Source of the DNA: UBA2093 sp964513585
Lineage (GTDB): Bacteria > Actinomycetota > Acidimicrobiia > Acidimicrobiales > Ilumatobacteraceae
Assembly (NCBI GenBank): GCA_964513585.1
Contig: CAZENK010000001.1
Location: 75,024-139,023, forward strand
DNA length: 64,000 bases
Reading direction: 5' to 3'
A model generated the notes under the pieces. It had not been told where the DNA came from. It searched no databases and saw only the letters and a program-made list of their open reading frames with translations. Below are positions 32,738 to 41,794 of this stretch, one piece after another. The position numbers and the translations under genes are program-made. Position 1 is the first letter of the stretch. Each line of letters begins with the position of its first letter.

Positions 32738-33574
32738 ATGACTGTCCTGCTTCCACGATCGATCAACGAGGCGACCCGACTACTCGATGCGCATCCGGAT
32801 GCGACCCTTCTCTCGGGTGGCACCGACCTGATGGTCGAGATCAACTTCAACCACCGCAAGCCGGACACCGTGCTCGCTCTGCGCAATGTGCCCGAGCTCT
32901 TCGATTGGCGTGTCAACCCTGACGGGTCGGTCTTCATCGGGGCATCGGTTCCGTACAAGCAGATGGAGACGGGGCCACTCGCAGACGCGGTGCCTGCCCT
33001 CGCCCAGGCAGCCCGCACGGTGGGTTCGCCCCAGATCCGTGCCGCCGGTTCCATCGGCGGGAACCTGGGCACCTGCTCCCCTGCCGGCGACTCGCTGCCG
33101 GTACTGGCTGCCCTTGATGCTGTGGTTCATCTTTCGTCGCTGTCGGGAACACGCGATGTGGCCTTCCGCGACTTCATGGTCGGGCCGAAGAGGAACAGTC
33201 GTGCCGCCAACGAGATCATCACGGGTGTGACACTGCCGTCCATGCGCGGGCGCCAGGGGTATGCCAAGGTCGGCGTGAGGAATGCAATGGTCATCTCCGT
33301 GGCCTCGGCGTGCTTCGCCCTGCAGGACGGCACCGTGCGACTCGCTCTCGGGAGCGTGGGGCCGGTCATCATCCGTTGCACCGAAGCAGAGGTGTTCGCG
33401 GCATCCGTGCTGTCAAGTGACGGCACCATGTCGCCGGAGGATGCCCGTCGCTTCGGGGACATCGCATCTGCGGAGTCCCGCCCGATCGATGACCACCGTT
33501 CGACCGCGGACTACAGGAGACATGCAGTCGGCGTGCTTGCACGTCGCCTGGCACTGAGAGGAGCAGCATCATGA
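32738..33574 (+). CDS. Molybdenum hydroxylase FAD-binding subunit
   Basis: A 278-residue FAD subunit of the xanthine dehydrogenase/CO dehydrogenase family. LLSGGTDLMVEIN and AAGSIGGNLGTCSPAGDSLP are the two FAD-binding motifs, and a CO_deh_flav_C-type domain follows from about 175. It passes electrons between the 2Fe-2S subunit and an acceptor. It begins four bases after the amidohydrolase stop and overlaps the 2Fe-2S gene as ATGA. The order FAD, Fe-S, Mo subunit is normal for three-component enzymes. Confidence 0.94.
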   Translation: MTVLLPRSINEATRLLDAHPDATLLSGGTDLMVEINFNHRKPDTVLALRNVPELFDWRVNPDGSVFIGASVPYKQMETGPLADAVPALAQAARTVGSPQIRAAGSIGGNLGTCSPAGDSLPVLAALDAVVHLSSLSGTRDVAFRDFMVGPKRNSRAANEIITGVTLPSMRGRQGYAKVGVRNAMVISVASACFALQDGTVRLALGSVGPVIIRCTEAEVFAASVLSSDGTMSPEDARRFGDIASAESRPIDDHRSTADYRRHAVGVLARRLALRGAAS

Positions 33575-34059
33575 GCGCAGCAGAGTTCTACACACTCAAG
33601 GTGAACGGGATCGACCGCAGGGTCACCGACGCCTGGGTCGGCGAGAGCCTTCTTTACGTGCTCCGCGAGCGCCTCGGTCTGCCGGGAGCAAAGGGCGCGT
33701 GCGAACAGGGTGAGTGCGGGAGCTGCACGGTCTTCCTCAACGGTGAGTCGGTCTGCAGCTGTCTGGTGCTTGCCGCAAGCGCAGTCGACTGTGAGATTGC
33801 AACCGTGGAGGGTCTGAAGCCCGATGGTTCCCTCACGGATGTGCAGGAAGCCTTCATCACCGAGGGCGCCGTTCAGTGCGGGTTCTGCACACCGGGCCTG
33901 GTCATGGCCGTGCACCACCTTCTGGACGAGAACCCGAACCCCGGCGAGCTCGAGGTCAAGGAGGCGCTCTCGGGCAACATCTGCCGTTGCACCGGGTACG
34001 GGCGCATCTTCGCCGCAGTCGATGCCGTGGTGGCCCGCAGGAACGGAGCCGCACAATGA
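33571..34059 (+). CDS. Molybdenum hydroxylase 2Fe-2S subunit
   Basis: A 162-residue electron-transfer subunit with two [2Fe-2S] clusters. The plant-ferredoxin-type cluster uses Cys44, Cys49, Cys52 and Cys64, and the C-terminal helical cluster uses Cys103, Cys106, Cys138 and Cys140. All eight ligands are present. It overlaps both neighbours by four bases, so stoichiometric, coupled synthesis with the FAD and molybdenum subunits is expected. Confidence 0.95.
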   Translation: MSAAEFYTLKVNGIDRRVTDAWVGESLLYVLRERLGLPGAKGACEQGECGSCTVFLNGESVCSCLVLAASAVDCEIATVEGLKPDGSLTDVQEAFITEGAVQCGFCTPGLVMAVHHLLDENPNPGELEVKEALSGNICRCTGYGRIFAAVDAVVARRNGAAQ

Positions 34060-36317
34060 CGACTGTCAAGACACGACGGGACGTGCTCGGAACGAGTGCG
34101 CTGCGCCCCGACGGCGCAGCCAAGGTGAAGGGTGACTTCGCCTTCACATCGGACCTGAACGCAGAGAACATGCTGTGGGGGGCGACACTGCGATCGCCCC
34201 ATGCGCACGCACGCATTCTGTCGATCGACCTCAGCGAGGCATGGAAGATCGCCGGCGTGGAAGCAGTCATCACTGCAGAGGACGTGCCCGGGCTGCCGAC
34301 GTACGGCCTCATCAGCCAGGACCAGCCCGTGTTCGCCCGCGATGTGGTGCGCTACATGGGCGAGCCGATCGCTGCAGTTGCTGCCGATCACCCCGAGACC
34401 TGCCGCCGCGCACTTGCAGCAATCAGAGTCGAGTACGAGTTGCTTCCCGTGCTGTCGGATCCCGAGGTCGCCATCGAAGGTGGCGCAGACCCCATCCATC
34501 CCGATGGCAACCTGATACGCCACCAGCGAATCGTGCACGGAGACCCAGATGCCACCGCACCGATCGTCGTCGAGGGCACGTACGACATTGGAATGCAGGA
34601 CCAGGCGTTCCTCGGGACCGAGGCGGCCCTCGGGTTCCCCGACCATGACGGACACGGCGTCGAGGTTCATGTGGCGACCCAGTGGCTGCATGAGGACCAG
34701 AAGCAGATGGCAGCGTGCCTCGGACTGCCCACGGAACGAGTGAGGCTCGTGCTCGGGGGCGTGGGCGGTGCATTCGGTGCCCGCGAGGACATCAGCCTGC
34801 AGGTGCACACCGCTCTGCTCGCACTGCGCACCAAGAGACCCGTGAAGATGCAGTACGGGCGCGAGGAGTCGTTCTTCGGGCACGTGCACCGCCACCCGGC
34901 GCGCATCTGGATGCGTCATCATGCCGACAACGACGGTCGCCTCGTGAAGATCGAGGCACGTTTCGTGTTCGACGGCGGAGCGTACGCCTCCACCTCTTCC
35001 GCCGTGCTCATCAACGGCATCACGCACACGCAGGGGCCGTACCGCTGCCCCAACGCTGTCGTCGACGGCTTTGCGGTGCGCACGAACAACCCACCGTGCG
35101 GTGCCATGCGCGGCTTCGGCGTGGTGCAGGCGTGCTTCGCCCACGAGGGACAGATGGACAAGATCGCCAGGGCGGCGGGCCTCGATCCGGTTTCGGTTCG
35201 TCTTGTGAACGCGATGCGAACGGGCGACACGCTCATCACCGGACAGGTCGTGGAGAGCGTGGCCCCCGTCGAGAGGCTGATACGCGAGACCGCTGAGATT
35301 CCCATGCCCCCTCCGCTCGCGGTTGATGCAGACGAGCTCGAGCTACCGGGCGGGTCGGGCATCACGTCCGAAGTGAGCCACGTGCGCCGTGGGGTCGGCT
35401 GGGGCGTGAGCATCAAGAACATCATGTACAGCGAGGGATTCGATGACTACTCGACGGCTCGTTGCACGCTGAAGGATGGCCGCGTCACCCTCAAGTTCGC
35501 AACGAGCGAGGTCGGACAAGGCTTCGTGACCCTTGCGCCGCAGATCGCCAGGTCGGTCCTCGGGGTCGACCATGTCGTCTGCGACACGATCGACACCAAC
35601 ATCGGCTCTGCAGGTTCGACCTCGGCATCGCGCCAGACCTGGATGAGTGGGGGCGCCGTGGACGGTGCATGTCGCCTCGTGCGCGAACGCCTCTTCGAGC
35701 ATGTGGGCAGGGCCCACGGCATCGACCCCATACGTCTCGCGATCGATGACTCCGACGTCGTCGACACCGTGGGAACCCTGCGGATCCCGGTCAGCGAGGC
35801 CAGTGCTGGTGTCACCATCTCTGAGGAGTTCGAGCACCACCATCGCCCCACCGAGGACCTCGACGAGAACGGTCAGGGCAACTGCCACGTCGCTTTCGCA
35901 TTCGTCGCCCACCGTGCCGTGGTCGACGTCGATCCCGAGCTCGGACTGGTCAAGGTGGTCCAGATCGCAACGACCCAGGATGTCGGTCGCGCCCTGAACC
36001 CCCTGTCGGTGCTGGGACAGATCGAAGGCGGTATCGCACAGGGTCTCGGCCTGGCGGTGATGGAAGAGATCGTGGTCGAGAACGGACGGGTGCGCAACCC
36101 GAGCTTCACCGACTACCTGCTCCCCACAGCGCTGGATGCACCCGATGTCGTTGCAAGGCTCGTCGAGGAGCCCGACCCGCAGGCCCCCCTCGGCGCGAAG
36201 GGCGTCGGTGAGCCGCCCTGCATCTCCGTGACGCCGGCCATCGTGGCTGCCATCCGGGATGCTGTCGGCCGCGACATCCCCCGGTGTCCTGTGAGACCAC
36301 AGGACATCTGCCTGTAG
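34056..36317 (+). CDS. Molybdenum hydroxylase large (molybdopterin-binding) subunit
   Basis: A 753-residue catalytic subunit. An Ald_Xan_dh_C-type N-terminal domain (about 15-125) is followed by the MoCo-binding domains, with GGVGGAFGARED, PCGAMRGFG and TSEVGQGF motifs, and near the C-terminus GAKGVGEPP supplies the catalytic glutamate. The family hydroxylates heterocycles or aldehydes with water-derived oxygen. The CO-dehydrogenase CSFR loop is not present, so CO oxidation is unlikely. The substrate is unknown. The carbamoylases and the SsnA-like protein in the same operon point to a purine, pyrimidine or other N-heterocycle. Confidence 0.94.
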   Translation: MTTVKTRRDVLGTSALRPDGAAKVKGDFAFTSDLNAENMLWGATLRSPHAHARILSIDLSEAWKIAGVEAVITAEDVPGLPTYGLISQDQPVFARDVVRYMGEPIAAVAADHPETCRRALAAIRVEYELLPVLSDPEVAIEGGADPIHPDGNLIRHQRIVHGDPDATAPIVVEGTYDIGMQDQAFLGTEAALGFPDHDGHGVEVHVATQWLHEDQKQMAACLGLPTERVRLVLGGVGGAFGAREDISLQVHTALLALRTKRPVKMQYGREESFFGHVHRHPARIWMRHHADNDGRLVKIEARFVFDGGAYASTSSAVLINGITHTQGPYRCPNAVVDGFAVRTNNPPCGAMRGFGVVQACFAHEGQMDKIARAAGLDPVSVRLVNAMRTGDTLITGQVVESVAPVERLIRETAEIPMPPPLAVDADELELPGGSGITSEVSHVRRGVGWGVSIKNIMYSEGFDDYSTARCTLKDGRVTLKFATSEVGQGFVTLAPQIARSVLGVDHVVCDTIDTNIGSAGSTSASRQTWMSGGAVDGACRLVRERLFEHVGRAHGIDPIRLAIDDSDVVDTVGTLRIPVSEASAGVTISEEFEHHHRPTEDLDENGQGNCHVAFAFVAHRAVVDVDPELGLVKVVQIATTQDVGRALNPLSVLGQIEGGIAQGLGLAVMEEIVVENGRVRNPSFTDYLLPTALDAPDVVARLVEEPDPQAPLGAKGVGEPPCISVTPAIVAAIRDAVGRDIPRCPVRPQDICL

Positions 36318-36321
36318 GAGA

Positions 36322-37614
36322 TCAGCCGAACACGCGCTCGGTGTAGTCGTTCGCGAATACCCTCTGCGGATCGAGACGTTCCCTCAGGGCCAGGAACTCG
36401 GCGTAACGCGGATAAAGGGCGGAGAGTTCCCGATTGGTGCGGAAGTGGATCTTCCCCCAGTGGGGGCGCCCGTCATAATCGGCCATGATCTCCTCCACGT
36501 CGCGGAAGTACGGCTCGAACTCCATCCCCCTGTAGACATGGACCGCGATGTACGCACTCTCGCGCCCGTACGAGGTGGACAACGGAACATCATCTGACCC
36601 CGTGAACCTCACCTCGACGGGGAAATTGAGCAGGTACCCCTTGCGTTCGACCATGGCGCGTACGCGCGAGAGCGCTTCGCCAACACGGTCCGACGGGATC
36701 GAGTACTCCATCTCGTAGAAGCGCACGACCCTCTTGCTGGCGAAGACCTTGTGGCTCTCCTCCACGTAGCTCCGGGCCCCTGACGACGGGAGCGCAGTCG
36801 CAAGACGAGGGATGGCGCTCGGGCGCATGCGCCCGATGCGGCACAGGGCTCCGAACGCGTAGTTCTCCATGAAGGTCTTGTCGATCCAGCCCCTGACGCG
36901 CGGAAGGGGCTGTAACGCGTCGTCGGTGCGGTTGTTCTGCTTGGTGAGGGTCCACTTCGTGTGGGGTATCCAGAAGAACTCGAAGTGGTCGTTGGCAGTC
37001 TTCAGCTCGTCGAGGTTCTCGAGCACCCTGTCGAACTTCATCGGCTGTTCGAGTGCGTGAAGACGGAAGGCATCGACGACCCTCAGTGTCACCTCCGTGA
37101 TCGCGCCGAGAGCCCCGACGGACACCCTCGCGACATCCAGGATGTCGCTGTTGTTCCCGGGACCGGCCACGACGACACGACCGGATCCGTCGACAATGCG
37201 CATGCCGACCACCTGCGCGGCAAGACCGGGCAGCCGCGCCCCGGTTCCGTGCGTCGAAGTCGAGACGGCGCCGGCCACGGTCTGGTACGCAATGTCACCG
37301 AGGTTCGGCATCGCAAGACCTAGTCCGGCAAGCATGCGGTTCAGGTCGTTCAGCGTCGTGCCCGCCCCGACGGTGACCGTCATTGCCTCGCGGTCGACCG
37401 ACGTGATCCCGCTCAGGCGATCGATGCACAGCATGCGACCATCCGACACTGCGGCCGGGGTGAAGCTGTGTCCGGACCCGTGGACCTTGACCCGCTCTCC
37501 CCTTTCTGCGGCCGAGGCCACCAGCCGTGCCACCTCGGCCTCGTCCGCAGGACGCTCCAGGGAGACCGGACGTGCGGTCACGTTGCCGGCCCAGTTCGAC
37601 CATTTGGAGTTCAT
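36322..37614 (-). CDS. FAD-linked sugar-lactone oxidase (ALO/gulonolactone oxidase family)
   Basis: A 430-residue flavoprotein. The N-terminal FAD domain has VKVHGSGHSFTP, a motif whose histidine is the usual covalent flavin site, and AGAVSTSTHGTG. The C-terminal D-arabinono-1,4-lactone oxidase domain ends with HWGKIHF, the family signature. It oxidises an aldonolactone or related sugar alcohol. The exact substrate is unknown. The ATG at 37614 is preferred to an in-frame one 12 codons upstream because a TAGTAAT box ends 6-7 bases before it. It is convergent with the molybdenum hydroxylase operon, with four bases between the genes. Confidence 0.92.
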   Translation of the reverse strand: MNSKWSNWAGNVTARPVSLERPADEAEVARLVASAAERGERVKVHGSGHSFTPAAVSDGRMLCIDRLSGITSVDREAMTVTVGAGTTLNDLNRMLAGLGLAMPNLGDIAYQTVAGAVSTSTHGTGARLPGLAAQVVGMRIVDGSGRVVVAGPGNNSDILDVARVSVGALGAITEVTLRVVDAFRLHALEQPMKFDRVLENLDELKTANDHFEFFWIPHTKWTLTKQNNRTDDALQPLPRVRGWIDKTFMENYAFGALCRIGRMRPSAIPRLATALPSSGARSYVEESHKVFASKRVVRFYEMEYSIPSDRVGEALSRVRAMVERKGYLLNFPVEVRFTGSDDVPLSTSYGRESAYIAVHVYRGMEFEPYFRDVEEIMADYDGRPHWGKIHFRTNRELSALYPRYAEFLALRERLDPQRVFANDYTERVFG

Positions 37615-37728
37615 GGACCAATTACTAGCCGATTCAACCGTGCAGGGCACGACTCCGTCTTCACCGGCCCCCTCGTAGAAGGCGTAGGGTTAGGGCGGTC
37701 ACGACGCCCGCACACAAGAAGGATCCCC

Positions 37729-38127
37729 ATGACAAAGACGCAAGTGCCCCTGGTTGACTATCTCGCCCTCTCCCCGGCACCCCATCTGGTTGCCAATGAG
37801 TGCACCGCATGCGGTGCGCGTTTCTTCGACCGACGCAACGCATGCGCCTCTTGCTTCGGCACCGACTTCAGGAAGACGGACATCCCCACGCAGGGCGAAC
37901 TGCGTTCGTTCACGATCGTCACCTTCGCAGCCCCCGGCGTGCCCGTTCCGTTCGTGGCCGGGATCGTCGACTGCGGCGGGACCAGCGTGCGCGCCAACGT
38001 GATCAACGTCGACCCGACCCCCGAGAAGGTGCACCTGGGCATGAAGGTGCAGCTCGCCACGTACTCACTCGGTGATGACGACAACGGCGTCGAGGCAGTC
38101 GGCTTCGGCTTCGAGCCCGTCGCCTAG
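37729..38127 (+). CDS. DUF35 OB-fold/Zn-ribbon protein
   Basis: A 132-residue acyl-CoA-associated protein. An N-terminal helix is followed by a zinc ribbon (CTACG...CASC near 25-42) and an OB-fold domain. DUF35 proteins partner with SCP2-type thiolases in CoA-dependent side-chain or ketoacyl metabolism and often form a complex with them. The thiolase gene follows 46 bases downstream. AAGAAGGA lies seven bases before the ATG, so this gene has a leader and a clear ribosome-binding site. Confidence 0.9.
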   Translation: MTKTQVPLVDYLALSPAPHLVANECTACGARFFDRRNACASCFGTDFRKTDIPTQGELRSFTIVTFAAPGVPVPFVAGIVDCGGTSVRANVINVDPTPEKVHLGMKVQLATYSLGDDDNGVEAVGFGFEPVA

Positions 38128-38173
38128 GGACCACACAGAACGAAACACAGAGACCAAGAAGAAGGAAACACAA

Positions 38174-39379
38174 ATGGCAACTGAAGACATCTACATCCTC
38201 GGCATCAACATGACGAAGTTCGGCAAGTACCCCGACAAGGACACCGTCGATCTTGCGAGCGAGGCCGTCATGGCCGCTCTCAAGGACGGCGGCGTCACCA
38301 TGCGCGACATGGGCGTGATGGCCGCCGGTTGTCTCATGGGTCAGGGCGGCATCGGCCAGATGATCCAGAAGCAGGTCGGCCAGACCGGCATCCCCGTGTA
38401 CAACGTGTCGAACGCCTGCGCCACCGGTGCCACCGCGCTGCGCACCGCGATCATGGCCATCAAGGCCGGCGAGTGCGACATGGGACTTGCTGTCGGCGTC
38501 GAGAAGCTCGCCGGTGTCGGTCTTCTCGGTGGCAACTCGGGAGCGAAGGGCTCCGGCAAGGAGTGGAAGCCCTCGGGCCGTTTCGGAGCGGTGCAGAACG
38601 TCGACGGATTCATCGGAACTGCGACCATGCCCGGCACGTTCGCACAGGTCGGCATGGAGTACGGCCACAAGTACGGCGGCGCGAGCTTCGAACTCTTCGC
38701 AAAGATCGCAGAGAAGAACCATGCACACTCGACCCTGAACCCCCTCGCCGCGTACCAGAAGAAGATGACGCTGGAAGAGATCATGAACGACGTGATGATC
38801 TCGTACCCCAACACCCGCTCCATGTGCTCGGCGAACTGCGATGGTGCAGCGGCAGCCGTGGTGGTCAGTGGTTCGAAGCTGAAGACCATGTCCCTCGAGC
38901 AGCAGCGCCGCGCCATCAAGGTGTCCGCTTCCGTGCTCACGAGCGACCCCTACCAGGAGGCCTGCCAGGTGCTGCCCGACGTGAACACCCTCACCCGCAT
39001 TGCGGCCAAGAAGGCCTACGAGATGGCCGGGGTGTCACCGCAGGACCTCGACCTTGTCGAGCTGCACGACTGCTTCGCAACTGCCGAACTCGTTCACTAC
39101 GACAACCTGATGCTCTGCGAGGAGGGTGGCGCAGTCGACTTCTTCAACTCGGGCGCGACCTGGCGTGACGGATCCACCCCTGTGAACGTCTCCGGCGGGC
39201 TCGAGTCCAAGGGGCACCCGATCGCGGCCACCGGCATCGCGAACATCTGGGAGGTCTGCCACCACCTGCGCGGTGAGGCAGGACCCCGCCAGATCGAGGG
39301 GGCCAAGGTCGGACTCGCGCACGTCATCGGCCTCGGATCGGCATGTGGAGTCCACATCCTGGAGAAGTCGGCGCTCTGA
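38174..39379 (+). CDS. SCP2/lipid-transfer-type thiolase
   Basis: A 401-residue thiolase-fold protein of the non-specific lipid-transfer (SCP-x) type. NACATGATALRTA holds the nucleophile cysteine, ELHDCFATAELV a conserved His/Cys pair, and ESKGHPIAATG the last catalytic histidine. It forms a likely complex with the DUF35 protein upstream. The substrate may be a 3-ketoacyl-CoA, or a retro-aldol reaction of a sterol-like side chain. The sequence does not decide. GAAGGAA precedes the ATG. Confidence 0.92.
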   Translation: MATEDIYILGINMTKFGKYPDKDTVDLASEAVMAALKDGGVTMRDMGVMAAGCLMGQGGIGQMIQKQVGQTGIPVYNVSNACATGATALRTAIMAIKAGECDMGLAVGVEKLAGVGLLGGNSGAKGSGKEWKPSGRFGAVQNVDGFIGTATMPGTFAQVGMEYGHKYGGASFELFAKIAEKNHAHSTLNPLAAYQKKMTLEEIMNDVMISYPNTRSMCSANCDGAAAAVVVSGSKLKTMSLEQQRRAIKVSASVLTSDPYQEACQVLPDVNTLTRIAAKKAYEMAGVSPQDLDLVELHDCFATAELVHYDNLMLCEEGGAVDFFNSGATWRDGSTPVNVSGGLESKGHPIAATGIANIWEVCHHLRGEAGPRQIEGAKVGLAHVIGLGSACGVHILEKSAL

Positions 39380-40530
39380 CCCATTCCACTCGCGCATGGG
39401 GCTCGTGCGACGGGCGCTTTTCGCCCGTGCTCGAGGCATTCGAGAACAACTTCCTCGAGCACGGCGAGATAGGTGCATCTGTCTGCATAGAGGTCGACGG
39501 TCGCCGCGTGGTGGACCTGTGGGCGGGTCATTCGGACCTCTCGCGAACCGTGCAGTGGCGTCAGGACCAACTCGTCAACGTGTTCTCCGTGGGCAAGGGC
39601 GTGACGGCCCTCGTCGCGGCACAGTGCGTTGCCCGTGGTGAGCTCAGCTACGAAACGCCCGTGGTCGATCTGTGGCCCGAGTTCGGCGTGCACGGCAAGG
39701 AGGCACTGACATTCCGCGACCTGCTCGGACACCGTGCCGGTCTGCCGGCAGTGCGCCCGCGCCTGCCACGAAACGCCATGTACGACTGGGAGCTCATGGC
39801 GGCCTCCCTTGCGGCAGAACAGCCATGGTGGAAGCTGGACGGTACCCACGGGTACCACGTGAACACCTTTGGCTACCTCGTGGGCGAGCTCATCAGGCGA
39901 GCAACGGGATCGACTGTCGGTCAACTTGTCCGCGACCGCATCGCACACCCGCACGGCCTGGACCTGCATCTCGGCTGCCCGACCGAGACCCACCACCGCA
40001 TGGCCGAATTCGAATGGCCCGGACCCCCGGTGCCTGATGAACCACCGACCGGAATGAACGACGAACAGTTGATGCAGTACAACACGTACTACAACCCATC
40101 GGGGCTCTCGGGCTCGGGCACCGTGAACACAACTGAATGGCGGACTGCCGAGATCCCCAGCACGAACATGCATGCAAGTGCCGCAGCAGTGGCCGGCATG
40201 TACTCGCTACTGGCGTGCACCGAGAGCGCCGGAGAGACGCTGCTCCCGGTCTCGCTGTTGACCGAGGCAACAAGCGAGGTCTCGAACGGCCTCGACTTCG
40301 TGCTCGGCAGGCAGTCCCGTTTCGCCCACGGTTTCCAGATTCCGATCCCCGAGCGCTCCTTCGGCCCCAGCCCTCGGGCCTTCGGGCACTTCGGAGCCGG
40401 CGGATCCGTTGGGTTCGCTGACCCGGACGCCCGCGTCGGCTTCGGCTACGTGATGAACCAGATGGGGCCACGTTGGCAGAATCCCCGCAACAGGGCCCTC
40501 ATCGAGGCCCTGTACGGCTGTCTCGGGTAA
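39343..40530 (+). CDS. Class C beta-lactamase-related serine hydrolase
   Basis: A 395-residue (or shorter) serine hydrolase of the EstB/penicillin-binding-protein-like family. NVFSVGKGVTAL contains the SxxK nucleophile motif, TYGYL-like GYHVNTFGYLVGE the tyrosine motif region, and FGHFGAGGSVGF the third motif. There is no signal peptide, so it is probably a cytoplasmic esterase rather than an antibiotic-resistance enzyme. The start is uncertain: the ATG overlaps the thiolase end by 37 bases, while a CTG overlapping the stop codon and a GTG at 39427 are alternatives. The order suggests cotranscription with the thiolase. Confidence 0.85.
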   Translation: MWSPHPGEVGALTHSTRAWGSCDGRFSPVLEAFENNFLEHGEIGASVCIEVDGRRVVDLWAGHSDLSRTVQWRQDQLVNVFSVGKGVTALVAAQCVARGELSYETPVVDLWPEFGVHGKEALTFRDLLGHRAGLPAVRPRLPRNAMYDWELMAASLAAEQPWWKLDGTHGYHVNTFGYLVGELIRRATGSTVGQLVRDRIAHPHGLDLHLGCPTETHHRMAEFEWPGPPVPDEPPTGMNDEQLMQYNTYYNPSGLSGSGTVNTTEWRTAEIPSTNMHASAAAVAGMYSLLACTESAGETLLPVSLLTEATSEVSNGLDFVLGRQSRFAHGFQIPIPERSFGPSPRAFGHFGAGGSVGFADPDARVGFGYVMNQMGPRWQNPRNRALIEALYGCLG

Positions 40531-40564
40531 GCAGAATTCACCGCCCACCTGCAACGATGGACAG

Positions 40565-41794
40565 GTGAGCAACGGGGGTGGCATCAAGCCGATGGAGTTG
40601 ATGCGGATCCCCGCATTCCGGCTTCTCTGGACCAACAGCTTCCTGTTCATCCTTGTGCAGAGCACGCAGCGCTTCGCCTTCGTGTGGCTAGCCCTCGAGC
40701 TCGGTGCACGATCGGACATCAGTGGAATCATCCTGTTCGTGATGGGCGTGCCCGCACTGTTGATCTCGCTGCCCGTGGGGGTCATGAGCGACCGCATGGA
40801 CCGCAGGCTCATTCTCATGGGGAGCCAGATCGGCGCCCTCTCGATCACGGTTGTCGTCGCGACCCTCGTCACCACCGGGCACATCACCATCACCTGGGCA
40901 ATCGTCGGGTCGTTTGCCGCGGGAATCTTCATCGCGCTCGGCACGCCTGTTCGCACCGCGCTCCTGCCCACCCTCGTGCCGGGGGACAAACTGGTCGGCG
41001 CGATCGCCGTGAGCACCATCGGATCGAACATCGGGCTCATCATCGGCCCCGCAACCGCAGGTCCGGTCATCAGCGCATGGGGAATCCAGGGGGCATTCTG
41101 GTTGCAGGCCGTTCTCTACATCGTCGGCTTCCTCGTGCTGCTCCCGCTGAAGGTGCCCGACCGCACTGTTCCGCAACGCAAACAAATGCGTCACGAGATC
41201 TTCGAGGGAATCAAGTTCATCAACGGCAACGAGGCAGTCAGGTCCTTCTATGTCCTGCTCTCGGCTTCCACGGTCTTCATGATGGCCCCGTGGATCGTGC
41301 TCGGGCCCCAGATCGCCCGGGAACAGGTCGGCGCCAGCGGCAGCCAGACCACAGCACTCTTTGCGTTGCTCGGCGTCGGTCAGTTCCTCATCTCGATGGG
41401 GATCATGCGCTTCAACCACAAGATGGTGCGCAAGGGCATGTGGTTCATGTGCGGCCTGTGCTGGGGATCGAGCATCCAGATGATCCTCGGCCAGTCGTCA
41501 TCGATCGTCATGATGGGCATCTTCCTGTTCCTCTGGGGAATCGGCGGGGGTTTCTACATGAACCTCAACCAGACACTCATCCAGAACAACACACCACCCG
41601 AGGTGATGGGACGCGTCATGGCCATTCACTCGCTCCTCATGAGCGGTCTGGCCCCGACGGGCGCCCTGTTGGTCGGCTTCATTGCACGCCGCATCGACTC
41701 GGCGCCGTTGGTGTTCTCGGGGTGCGGGGCGCTGATGCTGCTGACTGCCGGGTACTTCCTGGCGGTCAAGAAGCACCTGCGCCCGATGGCCTAG
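40565..41794 (+). CDS. Major facilitator superfamily transporter
   Basis: A 409-residue membrane protein with about 12 helices. The loop between helices 2 and 3 has GVMSDRMDRRLIL, an MFS motif-A variant, and a long cytoplasmic loop in the middle contains PDRTVPQRKQM. It resembles the MFS_3 (enterobactin exporter-like) group of drug/siderophore efflux proteins. The substrate is unknown. It starts with GTG and ends four bases inside the convergent pyruvate kinase gene. Confidence 0.9.
   Translation: MSNGGGIKPMELMRIPAFRLLWTNSFLFILVQSTQRFAFVWLALELGARSDISGIILFVMGVPALLISLPVGVMSDRMDRRLILMGSQIGALSITVVVATLVTTGHITITWAIVGSFAAGIFIALGTPVRTALLPTLVPGDKLVGAIAVSTIGSNIGLIIGPATAGPVISAWGIQGAFWLQAVLYIVGFLVLLPLKVPDRTVPQRKQMRHEIFEGIKFINGNEAVRSFYVLLSASTVFMMAPWIVLGPQIAREQVGASGSQTTALFALLGVGQFLISMGIMRFNHKMVRKGMWFMCGLCWGSSIQMILGQSSSIVMMGIFLFLWGIGGGFYMNLNQTLIQNNTPPEVMGRVMAIHSLLMSGLAPTGALLVGFIARRIDSAPLVFSGCGALMLLTAGYFLAVKKHLRPMA

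Noticed and set aside
34056..36317. Aerobic CO dehydrogenase large subunit
   Set aside because: The order of subunits fits, but the CSFR active-site loop of true CoxL is not found. A general xanthine-dehydrogenase-family hydroxylase is the safer call.
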